In this document: positions 18,823-27,647 of the stretch, in pieces
Numbering within the stretch: position 1 is the first letter of the stretch
How the letters are laid out: every line of letters begins with the position of its first letter
NCBI GenBank assembly: GCA_964403565.1
Contig: CAYOFV010000001.1
Span: 1-64,000 of the forward strand
Length of the DNA: 64,000 nt
Direction of reading: 5' to 3'
DNA from: Thioglobus_B sp964403565
GTDB taxonomy: Bacteria > Pseudomonadota > Gammaproteobacteria > PS1 > Pseudothioglobaceae
The notes under the pieces: generated by a model
Told to the model about the DNA's origin: nothing
Database searches by the model: none
The model's input: only the letters and a program-made list of their open reading frames with translations
Position numbers and translations under genes: made by a program

Positions 18823-19838
18823 ATATACAAGAAGCAATAAAAGCAGTCATTGCAAAACAAGACTTAACTGAAGCGCAAATGCACGATGTAATGTCAGATA
18901 TTATGACTGGAAAAACTACAGATGCTCAAATTGGAGCCTTTTTAGTTGGTCTAGTAATGAAAGGTGAAACTGTTGAAGAGATAACTGCTGCCGCTAAAGT
19001 TATGCGCTCTTTAGCAACTGGTGTTAAAGTTAATAAAACCAATCATTTGGTTGATACTTGTGGAACTGGTGGTGACGGCCTTGGATTATTTAACATCTCG
19101 ACTGCTTGTGCATTTGTAGTTGCATCTGCTGGCGGTCAAGTTGCAAAACACGGTAATCGTTCCATTTCTTCTAAATCTGGCAGTGCTGATGTACTAGAAG
19201 CTGCTGGAGTTAATCTTAATATGAGTGCAGAACAAATTGGCAAATGCGTTGATAAAATTGGTGTTGGCTTTATGTTTGCGCCAGCTCATCACAGTGCTAT
19301 GAAGCATGCAATAGGCCCTAGAAAAGAATTAGCAGTTAGAACAATCTTTAATGTATTAGGCCCACTAACTAATCCTGCAGGAGCTCCATACCAAGTTATG
19401 GGAGTATATGATAAAAACTTAGTTGAGCCAATTGCCAAAGTATTAAAAGGCCTAGGGTCTAAACACGTACTAGTAGTTCATTCTGCTGACGGACTTGACG
19501 AAATATCAATTGCCGATGACACCTTTGTTGCCGAGCTTAAAGACGGCGAAGTTAAAACTTACACAATTAATCCAGCTGATTACGGATTACCACTTGGCAA
19601 CCTTGATGAAATTAAAGCCGAAGGTGCTGAAGACTCACTTAAACTTATTCAGCAAGCACTAGATGGAAAAGAAGGAAGTGCTAAAAATATTATTGCAATA
19701 AATGCTGGTGCTGCAATTTATGCGGCTGATATTGTTGATAGCATGCAAGCTGGTGTTGATAAGGCACTTAAAATTTTAAATAGCGGCAGCGCTCATCAAA
19801 AACTTGATGATTTTGTTCGCGAATCAACTGGTTGCTAA
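18819..19838 (+). CDS. trpD: Anthranilate phosphoribosyltransferase
   Basis: 339 residues. The PRPP-binding motif [18 protein letters not shown] is followed by [36 protein letters not shown] and [22 protein letters not shown], all diagnostic. TrpD joins anthranilate and PRPP in tryptophan synthesis. Other trp genes are absent. The start overlaps pepP by four bases and the stop shares a base with the orn start, so translation is coupled. The PRPP synthase gene prs lies downstream in the same direction. Confidence 0.95.
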   Translation: MNIQEAIKAVIAKQDLTEAQMHDVMSDIMTGKTTDAQIGAFLVGLVMKGETVEEITAAAKVMRSLATGVKVNKTNHLVDTCGTGGDGLGLFNISTACAFVVASAGGQVAKHGNRSISSKSGSADVLEAAGVNLNMSAEQIGKCVDKIGVGFMFAPAHHSAMKHAIGPRKELAVRTIFNVLGPLTNPAGAPYQVMGVYDKNLVEPIAKVLKGLGSKHVLVVHSADGLDEISIADDTFVAELKDGEVKTYTINPADYGLPLGNLDEIKAEGAEDSLKLIQQALDGKEGSAKNIIAINAGAAIYAADIVDSMQAGVDKALKILNSGSAHQKLDDFVRESTGC

Positions 19839-20380
19839 TGGACAAAGATACAAATTTAATCTGGATAGATCTAGAGATGACTGGGCTAATCCCAGAAAAA
19901 GATGTAATTATTGAAATTGCAACCATTGTTACCGATAAAGATTTAAATATTCTTGCAGAGGGCCCTGCTCTTGCTATCCATCAATCAAGCAGTGTACTAG
20001 CTGGAATGGATGAATGGAATACAGAACACCACACTAATTCTGGATTGGTAAAACGAGTAAAAGATAGTGACATATCAACCAAAAAGGCGGAAAGTTCAAC
20101 TATTGAATTTTTAGAAAAATATGTAAACCCTGGCATGTCTCCAATGTGTGGCAATACTATTTGCCAAGATAGAAGATTCCTATACAACTACATGCCAGAG
20201 TTAGAAAAGTTTTTCCACTATCGTCATATTGATGTATCAACTATTAAAGAGTTGCTTGTACGTTGGAAACCTGAGCTTAAAATGGAACGTACTGGCGAGC
20301 CACAACATCTAGCTCTTGCTGATATTCGTGATTCTATTAACGAATTAAAATACTATCAAAAAGTATTTATTAATGTCTAA
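19838..20380 (+). CDS. orn: Oligoribonuclease
   Basis: About 180 residues starting at the ATG at 19838, which overlaps the trpD stop by one base (TAATG). The DEDDh exonuclease signature is complete: [11 protein letters not shown], then [37 protein letters not shown] and [14 protein letters not shown]. Orn degrades 2-5 nt RNAs and pGpG to mononucleotides and is usually essential in gammaproteobacteria. It overlaps ispE by eight bases. Confidence 0.95.
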   Translation: MDKDTNLIWIDLEMTGLIPEKDVIIEIATIVTDKDLNILAEGPALAIHQSSSVLAGMDEWNTEHHTNSGLVKRVKDSDISTKKAESSTIEFLEKYVNPGMSPMCGNTICQDRRFLYNYMPELEKFFHYRHIDVSTIKELLVRWKPELKMERTGEPQHLALADIRDSINELKYYQKVFINV

Positions 20381-21239
20381 ATACCCAGATATTTGGCTCT
20401 CGCCAGCCAAAATCAACTTATTTCTACACATAATATCCAAGCGTGAAGATGGTTATCATAATCTGCAAAGTATATTCCAACTACTTGATTTTTATGATGA
20501 AATCACTTTTGATGTAAGAAGTGATGGCGTTATTAAGCGCACAGGTGGCAATAAAGAAATCCCAGAAAATCAAGACCTGTTAATTAAAAGTGCAAAAGCT
20601 ATCAAAGCAATTACCAATTGCAATCTTGGGGCAGATATATCAATTAATAAAAATATCCCAACAGGTGGGGGGCTTGGTGGTGGTTCATCTAATGCAGCAA
20701 CTGTTCTAATTGCGCTAAATAATCTTTGGAATCTTAACTTATCACAACAAGATCTGATGAATATAGGTGTAAAACTTGGTGCAGATGTGCCATTTTTTAT
20801 TTTTGCACAAAGCGCTTGGGTCGAAGGGATTGGAGAAAAATTAAGCTCTATTAACCCGCCAGAAACGCCAATATTGGTAATTTATATCAACAAACATACA
20901 TCAACTAAAGAAATTTTCTCGCATAAGGCATTGACAATGAGTCCAATGATAGGGAAAATATGCGACTTCTCTGAACTTGCTAATACTCACAATGATTGTG
21001 AACAAGCAGCGATAGAAAATATAAGTGAAATTGGCGATGCTTTGTCATATCTAAATTCATGCTCTAATCGCACTACAAAAGCAAGAATGAGTGGTACTGG
21101 AAGTTGTGTTTTTGCACAATTTAAAACAGAACAAGACGCACTGGTAGCGTTTAATAATATGCCAGAAAACTGGTTAGGCATTAATACTAAAACAATTAAC
21201 ACCTCTCCAATCCATAATTGGGCTGTCGCCAAGCGGTAA
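20373..21239 (+). CDS. ispE: 4-diphosphocytidyl-2-C-methyl-D-erythritol kinase
   Basis: 288 residues. GHMP-kinase features: [27 protein letters not shown], the phosphate loop [27 protein letters not shown] and [12 protein letters not shown]. IspE phosphorylates CDP-ME in the non-mevalonate isoprenoid pathway. The family usually ends a few residues after SP-H; here the frame runs on into the downstream tRNA-Gln gene, so its last seven residues (NWAVAKR) and stop codon are encoded by the 5' part of that tRNA. It overlaps orn by eight bases. Confidence 0.94.
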   Translation: MSKYPDIWLSPAKINLFLHIISKREDGYHNLQSIFQLLDFYDEITFDVRSDGVIKRTGGNKEIPENQDLLIKSAKAIKAITNCNLGADISINKNIPTGGGLGGGSSNAATVLIALNNLWNLNLSQQDLMNIGVKLGADVPFFIFAQSAWVEGIGEKLSSINPPETPILVIYINKHTSTKEIFSHKALTMSPMIGKICDFSELANTHNDCEQAAIENISEIGDALSYLNSCSNRTTKARMSGTGSCVFAQFKTEQDALVAFNNMPENWLGINTKTINTSPIHNWAVAKR

Positions 21240-21293
21240 GGCAACGGGTTTTGATCCCGTCATGCGCAGGTTCAAATCCTGCCAGCCCAGCCA
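21219..21293 (+). tRNA. tRNA-Gln(TTG)
   Basis: A full cloverleaf with a seven-base acceptor stem (TGGGCTG / CAGCCCA), discriminator G and encoded CCA. The anticodon stem GGG/CCC region holds the loop TTTTGAT with anticodon TTG, and the T-arm contains GGTTCAAATCC. The first 21 bases overlap the 3' end of ispE, whose stop codon falls in the D-loop region. The ispE-tRNA(Gln)-prs order is also known from pseudomonads. Confidence 0.93.
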
Positions 21294-21296
21294 TTT

Positions 21297-21403
21297 TCTG
21301 CTTCGTCTTTTTTCCTTGAACGGCGTCGAATCCTAAAAATTTTTCAATCACATAGCAATATCTATGCTCAATCAAATTTTTGAACATTCTCCTTGTTCAG
21401 AAA
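21297..21403. repeat. Imperfect palindrome after tRNA-Gln
   Basis: This stretch folds around CATAG-CAATAT-CTATG (about 21350-21365), with flanking pairs of AAAAATTT type and matching ends (TTTTCTG / CAGAAAA). It shares CTTCGTCTTTTT with the palindrome after the other tRNA gene (24486-24613). It might be a degenerate small repeat or a processing/termination structure. The rest of the gap to prs holds a promoter and nothing else recognisable. Confidence 0.4.
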
Positions 21404-21496
21404 AAAAATACTTGCATAAAACACTAGTAAAACTAACCATCATTAATTATTTTCTGTTAAGGATAAAAACCCTAAAAAGATTGTTTTTATTGGGCG

Positions 21497-21502
21497 TATA
21501 AT
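21497..21502 (+). promoter_or_regulatory. Candidate -10 box for prs
   Basis: A perfect TATAAT lies 32 bases before the prs ATG. No good -35 element is seen at 16-18 bases, so this is only a candidate. Confidence 0.35.
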
Positions 21503-21533
21503 TTAGAGAAATTTTTACCAATATTTAGCAAAT

Positions 21534-22493
21534 ATGTCACTCGACAAAATTAAAATCTTTAGCGGTAACGCTAATCCTGAACTTTCTGGTGAAATCATAT
21601 CTACTCTAAACGTAGCACAAGGCAAGGCTCTTGTTAGTAGATTTAGTGATGGCGAGGCTCAAGTTGAAATATTAGAAAATGTACGTGGTTGTGATGTATT
21701 TATTATCCAGCCTACATGTGGACCATCTCCAGCAGAAACATTAATGGAATTACTAGTGATAGTTGATGCACTGAAGCGTTCTTCTGCAGCTCGTATTACT
21801 GCGGTTGTTCCTTACTTTGGTTATTCAAGACAAGATAGACGTTCACGCCTAACACGTGTACCAATCACTGCAAAACTTGCAGCTAAAATGGTTGAATCCG
21901 CAGGGGTGGATAGAATTCTAACTGTAGATCTTCATGCTGACCAAATTCAAGGATTTTTTAATATCCCTATTGATAATATCTACGCACAACCTGTATTAGT
22001 TAACGATATCCTTTCTAAAGGTTATGACGACTTAGTTGTTGTATCGCCTGATGTTGGTGGTGTAGTACGCGCACGTGCTGCTGCTAAAAGACTAAACGAT
22101 GCTGATCTTGCAATTATTGATAAACGTCGTCCAGCGCCAAATATGGTTAAGGTAATGAATGTTATTGGTGATGTAGAAGGTAGAACTTGTGTACTAATCG
22201 ATGACATGGTTGATACTGCAGGTACACTTTGCCAAGCAGCTGGAATTCTTAAAGAAAAAGGTGCAAAACGCGTAGTTGCATACGCTACTCACGCTGTACT
22301 TTCTGGCAATGCAATTCAAAATATTAGTAACTCTGTAATAGACGAGCTAGTTACTACCAACACTATACCGCTTACTGGTGATGCTGTTAAGTGTAATAAG
22401 ATTCGTCAATTATCAATAGCTCCTACTATGGCTGATGTAATAAAACGCATTAGTGAAGAGCAATCTGTTAGTACCATATTTACTGATGCATAA
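21534..22493 (+). CDS. prs: Ribose-phosphate pyrophosphokinase (PRPP synthase)
   Basis: 319 residues, the standard length. Signatures include [31 protein letters not shown], the metal/ribose-5-phosphate region [12 protein letters not shown] and the PRPP loop [13 protein letters not shown]. Prs makes PRPP from ribose-5-phosphate and ATP for nucleotide, histidine, tryptophan (see trpD) and NAD (see nadC) synthesis. It is preceded by tRNA-Gln and a palindromic spacer, and followed by rpoD with its own candidate promoter. Confidence 0.97.
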   Translation: MSLDKIKIFSGNANPELSGEIISTLNVAQGKALVSRFSDGEAQVEILENVRGCDVFIIQPTCGPSPAETLMELLVIVDALKRSSAARITAVVPYFGYSRQDRRSRLTRVPITAKLAAKMVESAGVDRILTVDLHADQIQGFFNIPIDNIYAQPVLVNDILSKGYDDLVVVSPDVGGVVRARAAAKRLNDADLAIIDKRRPAPNMVKVMNVIGDVEGRTCVLIDDMVDTAGTLCQAAGILKEKGAKRVVAYATHAVLSGNAIQNISNSVIDELVTTNTIPLTGDAVKCNKIRQLSIAPTMADVIKRISEEQSVSTIFTDA

Positions 22494-22533
22494 AGCCGCT
22501 TCAAGGCTATGATTTTTAGTCAAAAAATTTGGG

Positions 22534-22539
22534 TATAAT
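22534..22539 (+). promoter_or_regulatory. Candidate -10 box for rpoD
   Basis: A TATAAT lies 41 bases before the rpoD ATG in a T-rich intergenic stretch. The -35 region is weak (GATTTT at the expected distance). Confidence 0.35.
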
Positions 22540-22579
22540 CCGTTCTTTGGATTTTTAAATTCACACTTTTTAAATACTT

Positions 22580-24391
22580 ATGAAGTCAACAACTAAAGCG
22601 CACAAACAAGCACTACAAAAATTAATTATGGTTGGTAAGGAAAAGGGCTACCTTACTTATGCAGAACTTAATGATTTACTACCTGAAGACCTACTTACTG
22701 AAGAGCAGATAGAGCCAATTGTAAGTATTCTTGAAGAGCTTGATATTAAAGTATCAGACACTGTTCCTGATGCTGATACACTTGTGGTTGAAACTGGTGC
22801 CAAAGCACAATCTACTTCAGCTGAAGCAGCTATTGCTGCACTAGCTGCACTTGACTCAGAATTTGGTAGAACAACAGATCCAGTACGTATGTATATGCGT
22901 GAAATGGGTGTAGTTGAGCTACTTGAACATGAAGACGAAATTCGTATTGCTAAAGAAATTGAAGCTGGCGTATATGAAATTATGCAAGCAATTACTCTAT
23001 ACCCTGCAATTACAGACCACTTCTTTAAAGCGCACAAACGTCTTGAAGAAGGTAAATGTAAGATGACTGACGTAATCATTGGTTATCAAGGTGATGCCGA
23101 AGACTTTGCAGCAAAGAAAGCAGCGTTTGATGCTGGTGAATTTGACGATGATGAAGAGTACGAAGAAATGGAAGAAATGGAGTATACGGGCCCTGATGAG
23201 ATGCAAGTATACGAAAGATTCGAAACCGTACTTCATTGCTCAGAGATGTATAGCGAAATTAAAGAAAAACACGGTTTTAGGGACAAAAGAACTGTTGAAG
23301 CACGTGAAAAACTTTCACAAGGACTATCTGATTTAAGACTAGCTCCAAAACTTGTAAACACAATGATGGAAGTTATTTGCGATCGTGTTGACAAAGTTAA
23401 GAAACAAGAAAAAACTATTCAAGCAGAATGTCTACATGCTGGAATGTCTCGTGAGACTTTCTTTGAGCTTTTCCCTGAAAATGAAACTAACTTTGACTGG
23501 ATTAAAAATGCAAAGCTTGATGATAAAGTTAAGGCTAATTTAGAAAAAGCAAAAAATGAAATTTACTATGCTCAGAAAAACCTGCATGACTATGAAGAAG
23601 ATATGCAGCTTACTATTTCTGAATTAAAAGCACTTAATAAATTGTATCGTCGTGGCGATCGTCGTGCAAAGAAAGCTAAATCACAAATGATTGAAGCCAA
23701 CCTACGTCTGGTTATCTCAATTGCGAAAAAATATGCTAACCGTGGCTTACAATTCTTAGATCTAATCCAAGAAGGTAATGTTGGTCTAATGAAAGCAGTT
23801 GATAAATTTGAATACCGTCGTGGTTATAAGTTCTCAACTTATGCAACATGGTGGATTCGTCAAGCAATTACCCGTTCGATTGCTGACCAAGCTAGAACAA
23901 TTCGTATTCCAGTACACATGATTGAAACTATTAACAAGCTTAATCGTGTACGCCGTCAACTACTACAAAAATTCGGTCGTGAAGCAACACCTGAAGAATT
24001 AGCAGTAGAGATGGAACTGCCTGAATACAAAATTGTTAAAATTTTAAAAATTGCTAAAGAACCTTTGTCAATAGAGACTCCAGTTGGTGATGATGAAGAT
24101 TCAAACATTGGTGATTTTATTGAAGACACTAACATTTCTTCTCCGGTTGAAACTACAACTAAAGAAAGCCTAAGAGAAACAACATCTGACCTACTTGCTA
24201 ACCTTTCTCCGCGTGAGGCAAAAGTATTAAAGATGCGCTTTGGTATTGATATGAATACTGATCACACTCTTGAGGAAGTTGGTCGTCAATTTGATGTAAC
24301 ACGTGAGCGCATTCGTCAAATCGAAGCCAAAGCTCTAAGAAAACTTAGACACCCTTCACGTGCACACAAGCTTTCAAGCTTTTTAGAGTAA
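22580..24391 (+). CDS. rpoD: RNA polymerase sigma factor RpoD (sigma-70)
   Basis: 603 residues, full primary sigma. Region 1.1 lies at the N-terminus ([22 protein letters not shown]), then region 1.2 [21 protein letters not shown], an acidic non-conserved insert (around residues 190-205), region 2 with the -10-recognition block [20 protein letters not shown], region 3 [15 protein letters not shown] and region 4 [32 protein letters not shown]. It directs housekeeping transcription. dnaG and rpsU, its usual upstream neighbours, are replaced here by prs. A tRNA-Ile2 gene follows after 13 bases, as near rpoD in other gammaproteobacteria. Confidence 0.97.
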   Translation: MKSTTKAHKQALQKLIMVGKEKGYLTYAELNDLLPEDLLTEEQIEPIVSILEELDIKVSDTVPDADTLVVETGAKAQSTSAEAAIAALAALDSEFGRTTDPVRMYMREMGVVELLEHEDEIRIAKEIEAGVYEIMQAITLYPAITDHFFKAHKRLEEGKCKMTDVIIGYQGDAEDFAAKKAAFDAGEFDDDEEYEEMEEMEYTGPDEMQVYERFETVLHCSEMYSEIKEKHGFRDKRTVEAREKLSQGLSDLRLAPKLVNTMMEVICDRVDKVKKQEKTIQAECLHAGMSRETFFELFPENETNFDWIKNAKLDDKVKANLEKAKNEIYYAQKNLHDYEEDMQLTISELKALNKLYRRGDRRAKKAKSQMIEANLRLVISIAKKYANRGLQFLDLIQEGNVGLMKAVDKFEYRRGYKFSTYATWWIRQAITRSIADQARTIRIPVHMIETINKLNRVRRQLLQKFGREATPEELAVEMELPEYKIVKILKIAKEPLSIETPVGDDEDSNIGDFIEDTNISSPVETTTKESLRETTSDLLANLSPREAKVLKMRFGIDMNTDHTLEEVGRQFDVTRERIRQIEAKALRKLRHPSRAHKLSSFLE

Positions 24392-24404
24392 TTACTTTTT
24401 TTTC

Positions 24405-24481
24405 GGGCCTATAGCTCAGCTGGTTAGAGCAGTCGACTCATAATCGATTGGTCCTTGGTTCAAGTCCAAGTAGGCCCACCA
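24405..24481 (+). tRNA. tRNA-Ile2 with CAT anticodon (lysidine-modified)
   Basis: A cloverleaf with acceptor GGGCCTA / TAGGCCC, discriminator A and encoded CCA. The anticodon loop CTCATAA gives CAT. The stem and variable region (CAGTCGA...TCGATTGGTC, then GGTTCAAGTCC) resemble E. coli tRNA-Ile2 rather than elongator or initiator tRNA-Met. The position directly after rpoD also matches ileX in E. coli. After modification by TilS it would read AUA codons. An elongator Met identity is the alternative. Confidence 0.85.
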
Positions 24482-24485
24482 AATT

Positions 24486-24613
24486 AAAATTACTTCGTCT
24501 TTTTATCTTTCTAGGTTGTTGTACTTGTCTTTCGTTCAGTCATATAGTTGCACCTATACTCCTTCTCTCATTCCTGCGTACGCCTACTAGAAAGATAAAA
24601 ATACTTGTAATTT
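24486..24613. repeat. 128-base palindromic element after tRNA-Ile2
   Basis: Fifteen-base perfect inverted arms (24500-24514 and 24587-24601) are extended outward by a second AAATTAC / GTAATTT pair. The inside also folds symmetrically around TATAG-TTGCAC-CTATA, with 37-base halves of equal length beginning CTAG. No convincing gene is present. It looks like a small non-autonomous palindromic repeat inserted or maintained next to a tRNA gene. Confidence 0.55.
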
Positions 24614-24693
24614 ATACACCAATGTATTTCTAACGAAAAAAATCCTTAAATACCGTGTGGGACAAATACACAAAAAAAGGTATGATAGTTTCT

Positions 24694-25455
24694 ATGTTTG
24701 ATGCTATTACTCAACAATTGATCAAACTTACCACAGAGGTAGGTGAAGTTATTATGAGCTATTACGATAGCGCTGTTGATATTGAAACTAAGGCTGACAA
24801 TACCCCACTTACCATTGCAGATCAAAGTGCGCACAAACTTATAGTTGAAGGCTTAAATAAAATTACTCCTGGTGTGCCTATACTTACAGAGGAAAGTGAG
24901 GGAATAAGCTATGAACAACGCTCAAATTGGGGCGAATACTGGCTAATTGATCCACTTGATGGGACTCGAGATTTTTTAGATAAAACTGGTGAGTTTTGCA
25001 TCTGCATTGCTTATATAAAGAACCATAAGGCAATATATGGCATGGTACATGCTCCAGTTGAAAAAACTCACTACTACACTACAGATAATAACGAAACCTT
25101 CAGGCTTAACGGCACAGAGATAACTCAGCTAAATACCAAAGATAATCATGCTCCACTTGAAATTGTTGTTGGTCATCATTCAATTAACAATACAAACCTT
25201 AAAAAGCACTTGGGTTTGCTTGACAAGCACAATGTCTCTAAACTTGGCAGTGCGCTAAAATTCTGTAGAATTGCTGAGGGGATGTATGACTACTACCCAA
25301 GATTTGGACCTTGCTCTGAATGGGATACTGCTGCAGGGTTATGCATTTTAAAATGTGCAGGTGGATCGGTTGTGGATGATAACGGCAAAGAGCTTAGATA
25401 TAACACCAAAGACGATCTTACCTCGCCAGTATTTTTTGCCTCAAATAAAGCGTAG
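24694..25455 (+). CDS. cysQ: 3'(2'),5'-bisphosphate nucleotidase CysQ
   Basis: About 253 residues from the ATG at 24694, which aligns with the E. coli CysQ start; an ATG at 24682 and a GTG at 24655 are alternatives. The inositol-monophosphatase fold signatures are present: KADNTPLTIADQSAH, LTEESEG, WLIDPLDGTRDFLDKTGEFCICIA and the C-terminal CSEWDTAAGLCILKCAGGSV. CysQ removes 3'-phosphate from PAP or PAPS. Its 3' end overlaps nadC by 15 bases in convergent orientation. Confidence 0.9.
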   Translation: MFDAITQQLIKLTTEVGEVIMSYYDSAVDIETKADNTPLTIADQSAHKLIVEGLNKITPGVPILTEESEGISYEQRSNWGEYWLIDPLDGTRDFLDKTGEFCICIAYIKNHKAIYGMVHAPVEKTHYYTTDNNETFRLNGTEITQLNTKDNHAPLEIVVGHHSINNTNLKKHLGLLDKHNVSKLGSALKFCRIAEGMYDYYPRFGPCSEWDTAAGLCILKCAGGSVVDDNGKELRYNTKDDLTSPVFFASNKA

Positions 25456-26259
25456 AGAAAAATCTATTGCCTGAACATTCTTAGTAATACTGCCAGTTGA
25501 AATATAATCAACTCCAGTTTCAGCAAACTCAGCGATATTGTTCTCGTCTATATTGCCACTAGCCTCAAGTGGATAAATATCTTTTGCTATTACTACAGCG
25601 TCTGATAATTCTGCAACTGTAAAGTTATCACACAATATTCTAGTTACCCCTTGTATTGCTAAAACCTCTTTTAATTGGTCAATATCTTCAACCTCAACAA
25701 TAATATCAAGCTTTGGATATTTCTGCTTTGCGCTATTAATAGCAGAAGCTATCGAGCCACTAGCAATAATATGATTTTCTTTTAGCATCACTGCGTCATA
25801 CAAACCAATTCTATGATTAACTCCACCACCGCACTTTACTGCATATTTTTGTGCTTGCCTTAGATTTGGAATTGTCTTTCTTGTGTCTAATAATTTAGTA
25901 GATGTATGCGCTATTTTTTTAACCAAAAAATCAGTTTGAGTTGCTGTAGAACTAAGAGTTTGCAAGAAATTTAATGCCACTCTTTCAGCAGTTATTATTG
26001 ATTTCGAATCTCCAGTAATGGAGCAAATAATTTGATCTTTAACAATCTTATCGCCATCATGCGCCTTCCAATCAATACTAATTGTTGAGTCCAATTGCAA
26101 AAAGGCTGAGTTAGCATACTGAGCACCACATAAAACAGCATTTTCTCTAGATATTATATTAGCTGAGGTTTGTTTGCTATCCAGCAAGCTGGCTGAGGCG
26201 TCTCCCGAGCCAATATCTTCATCTAAGGCTAGCTTAACAATTTTATTTATATTATTCAT
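25441..26259 (-). CDS. nadC: Nicotinate-nucleotide pyrophosphorylase (carboxylating)
   Basis: 272 residues. LALDEDIGSGDASASLL at the N-terminus, ALNFLQTLSSTATQT, LLDTRKTIPNLRQAQKYAVKCGGGVNHRIGLYDAVMLKENHI and EASGNIDENNIAEFAETGVDYISTGSIT are the full QPRTase signature set. It converts quinolinate and PRPP into nicotinate mononucleotide for NAD. It overlaps lpxB by eight bases. Confidence 0.95.
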   Translation of the reverse strand: MNNINKIVKLALDEDIGSGDASASLLDSKQTSANIISRENAVLCGAQYANSAFLQLDSTISIDWKAHDGDKIVKDQIICSITGDSKSIITAERVALNFLQTLSSTATQTDFLVKKIAHTSTKLLDTRKTIPNLRQAQKYAVKCGGGVNHRIGLYDAVMLKENHIIASGSIASAINSAKQKYPKLDIIVEVEDIDQLKEVLAIQGVTRILCDNFTVAELSDAVVIAKDIYPLEASGNIDENNIAEFAETGVDYISTGSITKNVQAIDFSLRFI

Positions 26260-27337
26260 TGATAAATTTATAAACCTCTTTTGCAGCTCTATGTGCTGAA
26301 TCCATACTCAAAGCTTTATGAATTGCAGCAAATTCTTTAACCAATTCAGAGTTGTCTCTTGATAATATGTTGTTGGCATGTTTGGCTATATTCTCAGCAT
26401 TTGCATTATCTTGAATCAATTCAGGAATAAGTTCTTTATTGGCTATTACATTTGGCAAGGATATGTATTTACTCTTAATTAACCGTGAGGCTATAAAGTA
26501 GCTTATATTTGATAATTTATACACAACAATCATTGGCACACCAATAAGCGCAACCTCAAGACTAGCTGTACCTGATGCAACTATTACTAAATCTGCCTGC
26601 TTGATTTTTTCATGTGCATCACCAATTGAAACGTTTATATTACTATCAATTTGCGAATTAACCCATTCTTCTAATTCAGAATCAGCCAGTGGCAAATGAA
26701 ACTCTAACTCTGGTTTTTCTCGTGCCAAAATTTGTGCAGATCTAAGCATCTCTGGCAAGATTGCTTTTATCTCTGATACCCTTGAACCAGGCATAAGTAC
26801 AACCTTGTTGCTAGCTTCATGCTTACCTCTTGGAGTAAGTTTGTCAGCTAATGGGTGTCCAACAAATACGGCATTTTGATTATGTTGTTTGTAAAAATCA
26901 ACCTCAAAAGGAAATAAGCACAGTACTAAATCAGTTGAATGTTTAATTTTTTTAACTCTATTTTGGCGCCATGCCCAAATAGATGGAGAAACAAAATGAA
27001 TGGTTTTTATCCCTTTTGCCTTTAAAGTTTTCTCAATTGGAAAATTAAAGTCTGGAGAATCAACCCCAATAAATACATCAGGCTTATTATTGGAAAAATA
27101 CTCAATTATTTGCGCTTTTAATTTAAGAATTCCAGGAAGTTTTTTTAATACTTCGGTAAACCCCATTACATTAACTAATTTCTGATCCCAAAGCTGTTTG
27201 CAACCACTTTCAAGCATTTTTTCACCGGCCAAACCCTCAATAACTACATCTGGGTCGTATTGCTTAAGTGCAGTGATTAACTTGGATGCAATTAGCTCAC
27301 CTGAGGTTTCAGCTGCACTTATTGCTATCTTAGTCAT
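26252..27337 (-). CDS. lpxB: Lipid-A-disaccharide synthase
   Basis: 361 residues. IAISAAETSGELIASKLITAL at the N-terminus, GLAGEKMLESGC, VMGFTEVLKKLPGI, IHFVSPSIWAWRQNRVKKIK, FVGHPLADKL, LMPGSRVSEI and VIVASGTASLEVALIGVPMIVVYK are diagnostic GT-B features of LpxB. The enzyme makes the lipid A disaccharide at the inner membrane. Other lpx genes are absent; here it lies between nadC and yhbY. Presence of lpxB with lptA and lptC confirms a lipopolysaccharide outer membrane. Confidence 0.95.
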   Translation of the reverse strand: MTKIAISAAETSGELIASKLITALKQYDPDVVIEGLAGEKMLESGCKQLWDQKLVNVMGFTEVLKKLPGILKLKAQIIEYFSNNKPDVFIGVDSPDFNFPIEKTLKAKGIKTIHFVSPSIWAWRQNRVKKIKHSTDLVLCLFPFEVDFYKQHNQNAVFVGHPLADKLTPRGKHEASNKVVLMPGSRVSEIKAILPEMLRSAQILAREKPELEFHLPLADSELEEWVNSQIDSNINVSIGDAHEKIKQADLVIVASGTASLEVALIGVPMIVVYKLSNISYFIASRLIKSKYISLPNVIANKELIPELIQDNANAENIAKHANNILSRDNSELVKEFAAIHKALSMDSAHRAAKEVYKFINE

Positions 27338-27344
27338 AAATTGA

Positions 27345-27647
27345 TTATTTTCTTGGAAGAATTATTTGCGGCTCTTCATCAAAAGCTCTATAAATCACTA
27401 CTACATTGCCAATTACTTGCACTAGATGAGCTTGTGAGAATTTTAATATCTGCTCGATCATGCTTTGTTTTTCATCGCGATCGTCAGTACGTATTTTTAT
27501 CTTTAATAATTCGTGTTTAGTCATTGTTGACTCAAGTTCGGCTAAAACCGCCTCACTTAAACCATGTTGACCAACCATAACAATTGGTTTTAAACTATGT
27601 CCAATTGAACGTAAGAATTTTTTTTGATTGTTGCTTAATTTTGTCAT
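27345..27647 (-). CDS. yhbY: Ribosome-associated RNA-binding protein YhbY (CRM domain)
   Basis: 100 residues, a single CRM domain. LSNNQKKFLRSIGHSLKPIVMVGQHGLSEAVLAEL holds the GxxG RNA-binding loop, followed by KHELLKIKIRTDDRDEK and VVVIYRAFDE. YhbY associates with pre-50S ribosomal particles. It usually sits by ftsH/rlmE in E. coli; here it overlaps lysA by four bases upstream and precedes lpxB by seven. Confidence 0.9.
   Translation of the reverse strand: MTKLSNNQKKFLRSIGHSLKPIVMVGQHGLSEAVLAELESTMTKHELLKIKIRTDDRDEKQSMIEQILKFSQAHLVQVIGNVVVIYRAFDEEPQIILPRK

Noticed and set aside
21196..21387. Minus-strand open frame reading ...[21 protein letters not shown]
   Set aside because: It is the antisense of tRNA-Gln. 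This peptide pattern is a well-known false gene produced by translating across tRNA genes.
24448..24633. Plus-strand open frame across the end of tRNA-Ile2 and the palindrome
   Set aside because: It overlaps a tRNA and a palindromic repeat and has no protein-like pattern or ribosome-binding site.
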